This document shows, piece by piece, positions 6,012-11,631 of a stretch of 11,631 bases of DNA (the first letter of the stretch is position 1; the number at the start of each line of letters is the position of its first letter). This DNA comes from Bacillota bacterium (GTDB lineage Bacteria > Bacillota_A > Clostridia > Lachnospirales > Lachnospiraceae), in the NCBI GenBank assembly GCA_023443625.1, contig JAEZTQ010000027.1, positions 1 through 11,631 on the forward strand. Direction: 5' to 3'. Position numbers and translations under genes: made by a program. The notes under the pieces were generated by a model. That model saw nothing but the letters and a program-made list of their open reading frames with translations, was not told the origin of the DNA and ran no database searches.

Positions 6012-7943
6012 TTAAATATCAAGTTTTGCATATTTTGCTTCCTCAATGATAAAATTGCGTCTTGGAGGAACGTTGCTGCTCATTAACAGAGTTGTTACTT
6101 CGTCTGCTTCAACGGTATCACTGATTGTAATTTGAGAGAGTACTCTTGTCTCTGGGTCCAAGGTAGTCTCCCAAAGCTGGTGGGCATCCATCTCACCTAA
6201 ACCTTTATAGCGCTGAAGGTTAAGAATTTTATTTCCTTCCTTCTTACGGAATTTATCCAGTTCAAAATCATTAAATAGATACTCAGATTTCTTTGTCTTT
6301 TTGCCCTTAACTGTGGTTTCATATTCCACCTTATAAAGGGGAGGCATTCCCTTATATACTTTACCCTCTAGAATAAGCTCCGGCATAAATCGGTAGAAGA
6401 AGGTTAGTAATAAGGTACTGATATGGGCACCATCAACATCCGCATCGGTTAAGATGATAATCTTATCATAGCGAAGCTTTGTGATATCAAATTCATCACC
6501 GATACCGCAGCCAAAGGAAGCGATCATGGATTTGATTTCGTTATTAAGAAGGATTTTCTCTAAGGTTGCTTTCTCCACATTAAGGATTTTACCACGAAGG
6601 GGTAATACGGCCTGGGTACGACGATTTCTGGCAGTTTTAACGGTACCACCAGCGGAATCACCCTCGACAATATATACCTCGCATTCCTCTGGCTTTTTGG
6701 AGGAACAGGAAGCTAATTTACTTCTTGTATCCACATCATTTAGCTGTTTCATCACAGCTGTTCTTGCTTTATCGCTGGCACGTCTTGCATTATAGGATTT
6801 CATGGAATTATCAAGAATAGTTTTTAATACTTCAACATTCTTATCAAGATAACGTTGAGCCTCCAATGAGAAGACTTCCTCTACAGCACTCTTGGCATCG
6901 GTGTTCCCTAATTTAGTCTTGGTCTGTCCCTCAAACTGGGGATCGGGATGCTTGATGGATAGAATCGCTACCAAACCATTACGAATATCTTTACCATCAA
7001 AATTCTCATCTTTATCTTTAAGTACGCCAAGTTCTCTTGCGTATTGATTCATAACACGGGTTAGCCCGGTCTTGAAACCGGTAACTAAAGTACCGCCATC
7101 CACTACATTGATTCGATTACAATAAGCATTGATTTGTTCGGTGAAACTATCCGTATATTGAAATGCAATCTCTATTTCGATATCACCGCTTTTTCCCTCA
7201 AGATAAATGGGCTCCTCATGAATTGAAGTCATTTCTCTAGTCAAATAGGAGACAAAGCTTTTAATGCCGAATTCTTCCTGATAACTTTTAGAGGTGTCGT
7301 GAATCTGATCATTAAAATTAAGCAGAATATTTTTATTAAGAAAGGCAATTTCCTTTAATTTCTTATGTATTAAATCTGCCTTAAATTCAACAGTTTCAAA
7401 GATGGTATCATCAGGATAGAAGGTAACCTTAGTACCGGTATCAGATTTGTTGCATTTACCAACAACAGGAAGTAAGCCATTATCTAATGCAGTTACGGGA
7501 TGGCCACCATTCACATATTCGTCACGATAAATCTTCCCATCCCTTCTAATTTCAACAATCATACGCTTAGAGAGGGCATTTACTACAGAAGCGCCAACGC
7601 CGTGGAGTCCTCCGGATACTTTATAGACAGAGGAACCAAATTTGCCGCCAGCATGGAGAATGGTGTAAACAACACGAACGGTGGGAATCTTCTTGGTTGG
7701 GTGGATATCAATGGGGATGCCACGTCCGTTATCGAATATTTCTATTCCGCCATCCTTTAGTAATGTAATGTCAATCTTAGTACAAAAGCCTGCTAGGTGT
7801 TCATCTATGCCGTTGTCTACTATCTCCCATATTAAATGATGCAAGCCTCTGGGGCCGGTGCTTCCGATATACATACCGGGACGCTTCCGGACAGCCTCAA
7901 GACCCTCTAAAACGACGATTTGACTTCCGCTGTATTGTTCCAT
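6012..7943 (-). CDS. parE: DNA topoisomerase IV/gyrase subunit B (ParE-like ATPase)
   Basis: This is the ATPase and TOPRIM subunit, 643 residues, the common length for GyrB/ParE outside proteobacteria. The GHKL ATPase shows catalytic E40 and N44 in E-I-V-D-N, D71 in D-N-G-R-G-I-P and the lid G-G-L-H-G-V-G-A-S (111-119). The transducer lysine is K342 in Q-T-K. TOPRIM has E427-G-D-S-A-G-G, then D500-A-D-V-D-G. Q-R-Y-K-G-L-G-E-M (577-585) binds the A subunit's DNA gate. The ATG at 7943 has GGAGGT four bases upstream. The TOPRIM region reads more like GyrB, with G-I-G-x-E-F-D and L-R-Y-x-K-I. The loss of the GyrA box in the partner, and the absence of dnaA, recF or dnaN nearby, argue for a second, topo IV-type pair. 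ParE is the working name, and a gyrase paralogue cannot be excluded. Confidence 0.88.
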   Translation of the reverse strand: MEQYSGSQIVVLEGLEAVRKRPGMYIGSTGPRGLHHLIWEIVDNGIDEHLAGFCTKIDITLLKDGGIEIFDNGRGIPIDIHPTKKIPTVRVVYTILHAGGKFGSSVYKVSGGLHGVGASVVNALSKRMIVEIRRDGKIYRDEYVNGGHPVTALDNGLLPVVGKCNKSDTGTKVTFYPDDTIFETVEFKADLIHKKLKEIAFLNKNILLNFNDQIHDTSKSYQEEFGIKSFVSYLTREMTSIHEEPIYLEGKSGDIEIEIAFQYTDSFTEQINAYCNRINVVDGGTLVTGFKTGLTRVMNQYARELGVLKDKDENFDGKDIRNGLVAILSIKHPDPQFEGQTKTKLGNTDAKSAVEEVFSLEAQRYLDKNVEVLKTILDNSMKSYNARRASDKARTAVMKQLNDVDTRSKLASCSSKKPEECEVYIVEGDSAGGTVKTARNRRTQAVLPLRGKILNVEKATLEKILLNNEIKSMIASFGCGIGDEFDITKLRYDKIIILTDADVDGAHISTLLLTFFYRFMPELILEGKVYKGMPPLYKVEYETTVKGKKTKKSEYLFNDFELDKFRKKEGNKILNLQRYKGLGEMDAHQLWETTLDPETRVLSQITISDTVEADEVTTLLMSSNVPPRRNFIIEEAKYAKLDI

Positions 7944-8044
7944 AGTAACCTCCGATTATATGTTTTGCTATTCATATTTAGAAGCGTAAATTAAGCTCTT
8001 CATAGTGAAATAGAATTTACTCAAATATAAAATATTCATCATGG

Positions 8045-8073
8045 ATTATAACACAAGAAAAAAAAGATTTCCA
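8045..8073 (-). promoter_or_regulatory. Promoter of the topoisomerase operon
   Basis: On the minus strand TGGAAA (8073-8068), a 17-base spacer containing eight consecutive T, and a perfect TATAAT (8050-8045) place the start near 8038. This leaves a 95-base leader before the parE-like ATG at 7943. The -35 matches four of six consensus positions. Confidence 0.55.
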
Positions 8074-8117
8074 GTTATATTGCAATCATATGTTCGGACA
8101 CTGGAATAATACTGGAA
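8069..8117. repeat. Heptamer ACTGGAA, one inverted and two direct copies
   Basis: ACTGGAA occurs at 8100-8106 and 8111-8117, exactly 11 bases apart, about one helical turn. Its complement TTCCAGT occurs at 8069-8075, overlapping the -35 of the topoisomerase promoter. The arrangement could be a set of regulator boxes. No known regulator is recognised. Confidence 0.4.
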
Positions 8118-8191
8118 CAATGTACCAAATTTTCCAAACCATTATTTCTAACTATAAAAGACGAGATGAATTTTTAAATCAATAAATACTA

Positions 8192-8201
8192 GCCATATGG
8201 C
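8192..8201. repeat. Perfect 10-bp palindrome in the divergent region
   Basis: GCCATATGGC reads the same on both strands. It lies between the two divergent promoters, about 120 bases upstream of the topoisomerase -35 and 40 bases upstream of the plus-strand -35. It is a possible protein site but short enough to occur by chance. Confidence 0.25.
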
Positions 8202-8240
8202 AAACTGTAACAAATACTAAGGTTTTATAATAAAAATGGA

Positions 8241-8268
8241 TTGACAAATTTAGCATATAATGTATTGT
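8241..8268 (+). promoter_or_regulatory. Promoter of the 228-residue unknown gene
   Basis: A perfect TTGACA (8241-8246) is followed after 16 bases by TATTGT (8263-8268, four of six). The start would be near 8275, about 55 bases before the ATG at 8331. Confidence 0.55.
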
Positions 8269-8279
8269 ATAGTACATTA
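8258..8279. promoter_or_regulatory. Operator-like inverted repeat over the -10 and start site
   Basis: TAATGTA (8258-8264) and TACATTA (8273-8279) form a perfect inverted repeat with an 8-base centre. The total length is 22 bases, covering the -10 hexamer and the predicted start. This is the usual size and place of a repressor operator; the repressor is unknown. Confidence 0.45.
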
Positions 8280-8330
8280 CTAACTGTTTTAGTATAATCA
8301 GCATAATTTAATGAAAGGAATAGGATAGCT

Positions 8331-9017
8331 ATGTTTACCTTAGATATAGAATATTTATCCTATATATGCCAGAAAAGCCTGACAGTAAATAATCAATTAC
8401 TAAATCTATATAATGAGTATGCAAAGAATTGCAGCTTGTGTGAAGATCTGAGTGATGATTATAATGATAATACTCTGAATGAATTTTTAATTAGTCTAAT
8501 AGATGATGCTGAGTACTGGACTGATGTAGAGACAGCAATGAATATAGATTCCAGGGTATTAAGTTATAATAGACAACGGGACTTAATTCAATATATATAT
8601 AATATTAACAATATAATGAAAGAACATAGGACAATACTAGATAAGTCTTTTATAAATTATCCTTCCCTAGTTGATTGTCAATTAGAAGATTCAAGAATGA
8701 CAAATCTGCTGGTTGATAATAAAAGGCACATATGTAATATAATTCTTGATAATGTATTGCTTTATGGAGAAAAGAGAATTGATAAAAGTATTCCAGTTGA
8801 CTGCGGTACTGCAGTATTGATATTTAATAACACAAAAAAAGTAGAAATAAAAGGTGAAATTATTACTGAGGATCCTGATGTTAATTTAGTATACAAATGG
8901 CACATTATGGAGAAATCAGAAAAGCTATTAAGCTTTTGTTTATTGCTACTGATAGGAAACAGATCTTGTATAGTACAAATTGCTTGTTCTGACATTGAGA
9001 TTGAAATCAACGGGTAA
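8331..9017 (+). CDS. Hypothetical protein, 228 aa, unknown family
   Basis: I do not recognise this protein. The first ~145 residues look mainly helical, with many Leu, Ile and Asn, and an acidic patch D-L-S-D-D-Y-N-D-N-T near 40-48. From about 155 the pattern changes to alternating hydrophobic strands (V-L-I-F, V-E-I-K-G-E-I-I, K-W-H-I, C-I-V-Q-I-A) and the protein ends in D-I-E-I-E-I. A two-part helical plus beta architecture is inferred. Nine Cys are scattered rather than arranged as a metal site. There is no signal peptide, and the short stretch L-L-S-F-C-L-L-L-L-I is too amphipathic in context to call a membrane segment. The gene is noticeably richer in A+T, ATA and AAT codons than the topoisomerase genes beside it, suggesting an accessory or fast-evolving gene. 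The ATG at 8331 has AGGA five bases and AAAGGA about eleven bases upstream. It is monocistronic, divergent from the topoisomerase operon, and has no clear terminator. Confidence 0.75.
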   Translation: MFTLDIEYLSYICQKSLTVNNQLLNLYNEYAKNCSLCEDLSDDYNDNTLNEFLISLIDDAEYWTDVETAMNIDSRVLSYNRQRDLIQYIYNINNIMKEHRTILDKSFINYPSLVDCQLEDSRMTNLLVDNKRHICNIILDNVLLYGEKRIDKSIPVDCGTAVLIFNNTKKVEIKGEIITEDPDVNLVYKWHIMEKSEKLLSFCLLLLIGNRSCIVQIACSDIEIEING

Positions 9018-9026
9018 TTAATATCC

Positions 9027-9073
9027 ATAATTAAAATCTGGTTGAGTGATAATTAAAATAGGATAATTAAAAT
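9027..9073 (+). repeat. Three direct copies of ATAATTAAAAT
   Basis: The 11-mer occurs at 9027-9037, 9049-9059 and 9063-9073. The first and third copies share two further bases (CT). A near copy (ATAATTAAGAT) lies at 9993-10003 before lysA. The set sits just upstream of the 9089 promoter. It could be an A-tract upstream element or simple low-complexity sequence. Confidence 0.4.
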
Positions 9074-9088
9074 CTTTTTAAAAAACAT

Positions 9089-9116
9089 TTGAAAAATACG
9101 TAGAATGTTGTATAAT
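9089..9116 (+). promoter_or_regulatory. Promoter of the PHP gene and probably lysA
   Basis: TTGAAA (9089-9094), a 16-base spacer and a perfect TATAAT (9111-9116) predict a start near 9123. The leader to the GTG at 9254 is about 130 bases and contains a GC-rich hairpin. This is the best promoter match in the right half of the window. Confidence 0.6.
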
Positions 9117-9141
9117 AGGAGCAATTATTGGATTAAGATAT

Positions 9142-9173
9142 TTCCCCCCTAGAAGCAAATGCTACAGGGGGAA
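9142..9173 (+). promoter_or_regulatory. GC-rich hairpin in the leader of the PHP gene
   Basis: CCCCCT (9145-9150) pairs with AGGGGG (9166-9171). TT/AA extends it outside a bulged C, and AGC/GCT extends it inside around an AAAT loop. No T-run follows, so it is not a normal terminator. It starts about 20 bases into the predicted transcript and could be a 5' stabilising or protein-binding element. Confidence 0.45.
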
Positions 9174-9253
9174 TTCTTGCTATTGGGTATGTGAAAGTAA
9201 AAACACTTATAAGATATGTAGTTTATATATAAATGAAAGGTAAGGGTGTATTC

Positions 9254-9934
9254 GTGAGTTTGTATCGATATGAAACACATCTTCATACCGCTGAAGGAAG
9301 TGCCTGCTCAATACGCAGTGCGAGGGAACAGGTGAGACACTATAAAGAATTAGGATATGAGGGGATTGTTGTTACAGATCATTTTTTTAATGGTAATACT
9401 ACGGTTCCGAGAAATCTTTCCTGGGAAGAACGTATTAATTTGTTCTACAGAGGATATGAAAGGGCTAAAGAGGAAGGAGACCTAATTGGTCTATCCGTGT
9501 TCTTTGGCTGGGAAGCAGGTTTTCGTGGTACAGAATTTCTAATCTATGGCTTAGATAAAGAATGGTTGCTCAACCATCCAGATATGCTTAATTGGACAGT
9601 AGAGGAACAATACAATAAAATTCACGCAGACGGAGGCTTGGTCATACATGCTCATCCTTTTCGGAAAAGACCTTATATTAAGGAAATACGGCTCTTTCCT
9701 GAATATGTAGACGGAGTTGAAGTACTTAATATAGGAAATAATAACGATGATTTTGACAGAGAAGCAGTGCTTTATGCTAGAAAACATAAACTTATAGAAA
9801 CAGCAGGCACCGATGCCCACGGGGATGAAACAAAATACAGCGGAGTAGCATTTAAATATAAGCTTAAGGATATTAAGGACTTTATTGCTGGGATACAAAA
9901 TGGAAAGCATGAACTCATAAGACCAGTCGTATAA
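9254..9934 (+). CDS. PHP-domain metal-dependent phosphoesterase
   Basis: From GTG at 9254 it is 226 residues, a stand-alone PHP (polymerase and histidinol phosphatase) domain, a trinuclear-metal phosphoesterase fold. The motifs appear in the expected order: E-T-H9-L-H11-T, V-T-D42-H43, G-W-E87-A-G, H132-A-H134-P-F-R, V-E156-V-L-N and A-G-T-D187-A-H189. The metal-binding set is complete, so it should be an active hydrolase. The substrate is not predictable: histidinol phosphate, nucleotides and other phosphoesters are all known for the family. The frame is also open from ATG 9233, seven codons longer, but that ATG has no ribosome binding site. The GTG has AAGGG seven bases upstream, and the protein then begins right at strand one of the PHP fold. 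lysA follows 81 bases later without a clear terminator, so they are probably co-transcribed. Confidence 0.85.
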   Translation: MSLYRYETHLHTAEGSACSIRSAREQVRHYKELGYEGIVVTDHFFNGNTTVPRNLSWEERINLFYRGYERAKEEGDLIGLSVFFGWEAGFRGTEFLIYGLDKEWLLNHPDMLNWTVEEQYNKIHADGGLVIHAHPFRKRPYIKEIRLFPEYVDGVEVLNIGNNNDDFDREAVLYARKHKLIETAGTDAHGDETKYSGVAFKYKLKDIKDFIAGIQNGKHELIRPVV

Positions 9935-10015
9935 ATCTTTAATAAGGTATTTTGTAATAGTATAAATTCTCTTTTAATGAGATAGATTATGGATAATTAA
10001 GATAGGAGGTTTTTT

Positions 10016-11278
10016 ATGAAAACACCGTTTGTTACACAGGAACAATTACTTGAGATTACCAAACAATATCCAACTCCCTTTCATATTTATGATGAGAAAG
10101 CAATTCGTGAGAATGCAAGAAGACTCAATAAAGCCTTTGCATGGAATAAAGGATTCAAGGAGTATTTTGCGGTAAAAGCTACACCTAACCCTTATATTAT
10201 TAATATTCTTAAAGAAGAGGGTTGTGGCGTAGACTGTTCATCCATGACAGAGCTGATGATGGCTGAGACTTTAGGTTTTGCAGGAGATGAAATTATGTTT
10301 TCCTCTAATGCAACACCACAGGAGGATTTTGTAAAAGCAAAAGAGTTAAATGCATATATTAATCTTGATGATTTTACTCATATTGACTTTTTGGATAAAA
10401 TTACAGGGATTCCTGAGACCATCTTCTGCCGTTTTAATCCCGGTGGTATATTTAAGACAGCAAATGGGATAATGGATAATCCAGGTGATGCAAAATATGG
10501 CCTTACGAAAGACCAGATGATTGAAGGCTTTAAGAAGTTAAAGGCTAAAGGAGCAAAATATTTTGGTATACATTCTTTTCTTGCCAGCAATACGGCTACG
10601 GAGGAATATTATCCAACCTTAGCGGCTATCCTATTTGAACTCGCTGTAGAAATCAAAGATAAGACCGGGGTTGAGATTAAGTTTATCAACTTATCCGGAG
10701 GAGTAGGTATTCCCTATAGACCAGAGGAGAAGCCCAATGATATCATGAAGATTGGTGAAGGTGTAAGAGAAGCCTTTGAAAAGATTCTAGTTCCAGCAGG
10801 TCTTGGTGATGTGGCTATCTTTACAGAGCTAGGCCGTTATATGCTTGCTCCCTATGGACATTTGGTTGCTACTGCAATTCATGAGAAGCATATCTATAAG
10901 GATTATATTGGATTAGATGCCTGTGCAGTCAATTTAATGAGACCGGCAATGTATGGTTCCTATCATCATATTACTGTTATGGGTAAGGAGAATGAGCCCT
11001 GTAATCATAAATATGATATAACTGGTTCCCTCTGTGAGAATAATGATAAATTTGCTATTGACCGCATGTTACCTAAGATTGACATAGGAGATATCGTTGT
11101 AATTCATGATACTGGTGCTCATGGTTTTTCAATGGGCTACAACTATAATGGTAAATTAAGGTCAGCAGAGCTTTTGTTAAAGGAGGATGGCTCAGTCCAG
11201 TTAATTAGAAGAGCAGAGACCCCCAAGGACTATTTTAGTACTTTTGATTTTACAGGAATTTTTAAGGGTATAGAGTAA
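10016..11278 (+). CDS. lysA: Diaminopimelate decarboxylase
   Basis: This PLP enzyme of the fold-III (alanine racemase-like) class decarboxylates meso-diaminopimelate to L-lysine, the last step of lysine synthesis. It is 420 residues, the usual length. K54 in Y-F-A-V-K-A-T-P-N-P is the PLP lysine. S-G-G-V-G-I-P-Y (227-234) is the glycine loop that holds the phosphate. E-L-G-R (271-274) stands for E-P-G-R. C340-E341 in S-L-C-E-N-N-D gives the active-site Cys from the partner subunit, and Y376/Y378 in Y-N-Y-N-G is the late tyrosine. The usual H-I-G-S motif is replaced by G-I-H186-S-F-L-A-S-N, which I recall from a subgroup of LysA in Clostridia and Bacteroidetes. AGGAGGT lies five bases before the ATG. 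Other lysine-pathway genes are not in view, and there is no lysine riboswitch or T-box upstream. A related decarboxylase is possible but less likely. Confidence 0.9.
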   Translation: MKTPFVTQEQLLEITKQYPTPFHIYDEKAIRENARRLNKAFAWNKGFKEYFAVKATPNPYIINILKEEGCGVDCSSMTELMMAETLGFAGDEIMFSSNATPQEDFVKAKELNAYINLDDFTHIDFLDKITGIPETIFCRFNPGGIFKTANGIMDNPGDAKYGLTKDQMIEGFKKLKAKGAKYFGIHSFLASNTATEEYYPTLAAILFELAVEIKDKTGVEIKFINLSGGVGIPYRPEEKPNDIMKIGEGVREAFEKILVPAGLGDVAIFTELGRYMLAPYGHLVATAIHEKHIYKDYIGLDACAVNLMRPAMYGSYHHITVMGKENEPCNHKYDITGSLCENNDKFAIDRMLPKIDIGDIVVIHDTGAHGFSMGYNYNGKLRSAELLLKEDGSVQLIRRAETPKDYFSTFDFTGIFKGIE

Positions 11279-11290
11279 TATACTGAGTTT

Positions 11291-11324
11291 ACCTATAAAA
11301 TATTGGTGTTTTTAAGGTTTTTTT
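11291..11324 (+). terminator. Terminator after lysA
   Basis: ACCTATAAAA (11291-11300) pairs with TTTTTAAGGT (11309-11318) through ACCT/AGGT and AAAA/TTTT, separated by a two-base mismatch. The loop is eight bases and seven T follow to 11324. The stem is weak but the T-run is good, 12 bases after the stop codon. Confidence 0.5.
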
Positions 11325-11425
11325 GAATAAGGAGTCTGTACAATATTCATAGAAATAGAGAATATTTTATATGGTTTGAAGATAAGATATAATGTAACTT
11401 TTGAGCATGTTATTAAAACAGTTTT

Positions 11426-11454
11426 ATGAGCTTAGATTCCAACTTATTTATACT
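11426..11454 (+). promoter_or_regulatory. Weak candidate promoter of the right-edge gene
   Basis: TATACT at 11449-11454 matches five of six -10 positions. The hexamer 17 bases upstream, ATGAGC, is a poor -35. A start near 11461 would begin the transcript just before the structured leader at 11468. A perfect TATAAT at 11388-11393 is an alternative but also lacks a -35. Confidence 0.25.
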
Positions 11455-11467
11455 TTAAATAATAAAG

Positions 11468-11543
11468 ATTAAATTAATGCGAGTGCTCCGAAAACAGGAT
11501 TATCTCAGCGATGAAAGGTAAATATTTTTCGCACTAATTTAAT
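11468..11543 (+). promoter_or_regulatory. Structured leader with a three-way-junction fold, class unknown
   Basis: ATTAAATTAATGCGA (11468-11482) pairs with TCGCACTAATTTAAT (11529-11543), 14 of 15 positions with one A-C mismatch. Inside are two possible hairpins: TCC/GGA (11487-11489 with 11497-11499) and TTATCT/AGGTAA (11500-11505 with 11516-11521). A closing stem with two arms is riboswitch-like, but the sequence matches no class I know. A 14-codon frame, ATG 11478 to TAA 11520, lies within it without a good ribosome binding site. Confidence 0.4.
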
Positions 11544-11571
11544 GAGTATTTATAGGACTTGTCAGTTGTTA

Positions 11572-11603
11572 TTGTGATAAACTAGAATAAAAGTTTTTCA
11601 CAA
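11572..11603 (+). promoter_or_regulatory. Hairpin touching the ribosome binding site of the right-edge gene
   Basis: TTGTGA-t-AAAC (11572-11582) pairs with GTTT-t-TCACAA (11593-11603), ten pairs around a T-T mismatch and a 10-base loop. Its last two bases are the first of AAAGGAG (11602-11608). It may influence translation or be a DNA operator. Confidence 0.4.
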
Positions 11604-11618
11604 AGGAGTATTTTACTA

Positions 11619-11631
11619 ATGAAAAGAGCCG
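11619..11631 (+). CDS. Start of a gene cut off by the window edge
   Basis: ATG at 11619 follows a strong AAAGGAG (11602-11608) at 10 bases. Only four codons are visible, M-K-R-A, which could begin many proteins, including one with a signal peptide. No function can be given. Confidence 0.6.

Noticed and set aside
3828..7760. Several 60-100 codon frames antisense to the topoisomerase genes
   Set aside because: They are by-products of conserved coding sequence on the other strand, without ribosome binding sites or recognisable domains.
9117..9253. Lysine riboswitch or T-box upstream of the PHP-lysA pair
   Set aside because: The leader is too short and has neither the T-box TGGNACC core nor the lysine-riboswitch core motifs.
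11572..11603. Rex-type operator (TTGTTAA/TTAACAA-like)
   Set aside because: The half-sites resemble it only loosely and the centre is far too wide for Rex.
1..11631. CRISPR array, tRNA, rRNA, insertion sequence or prophage
   Set aside because: No regularly spaced repeats, cloverleaf, transposase or phage gene could be found on either strand.

Overview
The window looks like chromosome from a low-GC, AT-rich Firmicute, most plausibly a clostridial (Lachnospiraceae-like) species. Three things suggest this: strong GGAGG-type ribosome binding sites, some TTG/GTG starts, and the character of the proteins (a Firmicute-type enzyme I, a small Cys-rich protein of a type I associate with Clostridia, and a LysA of the subgroup with an H-S-F-L-A-S-N motif). 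The assignment is inference from sequence character only. I see no rRNA, tRNA, CRISPR array, transposase or prophage gene.

Layout. Positions 1-231 hold a sigma-A-like promoter and an AT-rich leader with two mutually exclusive hairpins. They precede a 167-residue protein (232-735) that reads as an Hpt (histidine phosphotransfer) domain whose phospho-accepting His is replaced by Gln. A terminator (782-827) and a large imperfect hairpin (827-891) follow. From 934 to 7943 everything is on the minus strand. In transcription order this is a type IIA topoisomerase B/A pair (parE-like 6012-7943, parC-like 3719-5974), a histidine-phosphatase-family protein (2969-3580), a previously easy-to-miss 54-residue Cys-rich protein (2771-2935) and a terminator (2717-2764). 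PTS enzyme I (ptsI, 934-2631) then comes from its own promoter with a TTG start. The 387-base divergent region 7944-8330 contains promoters for both directions, a heptamer repeated three times near the topoisomerase promoter, and an inverted repeat on the other promoter.

To the right, on the plus strand, lie an unrecognised 228-residue AT-rich gene (8331-9017), a PHP-family phosphoesterase (9254-9934, GTG start preferred) and diaminopimelate decarboxylase lysA (10016-11278). PHP and lysA are probably co-transcribed from a good promoter at 9089-9116, through a leader with a GC-rich hairpin. After the lysA terminator, 11325-11618 holds a leader that can fold into a three-way junction plus a hairpin touching the ribosome binding site of a gene of which only four codons are visible.

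Most of the window is housekeeping: DNA topology, PTS phosphotransfer and lysine biosynthesis. I see no defence island or biosynthetic cluster. The observations most worth a second look are the His-less Hpt protein, the Cys-rich miniprotein, the topoisomerase pair with mixed gyrase/topo IV character and no GyrA box, the orphan 228-residue gene with an operator-like repeat over its promoter, and the unclassified structured leader at the right edge.
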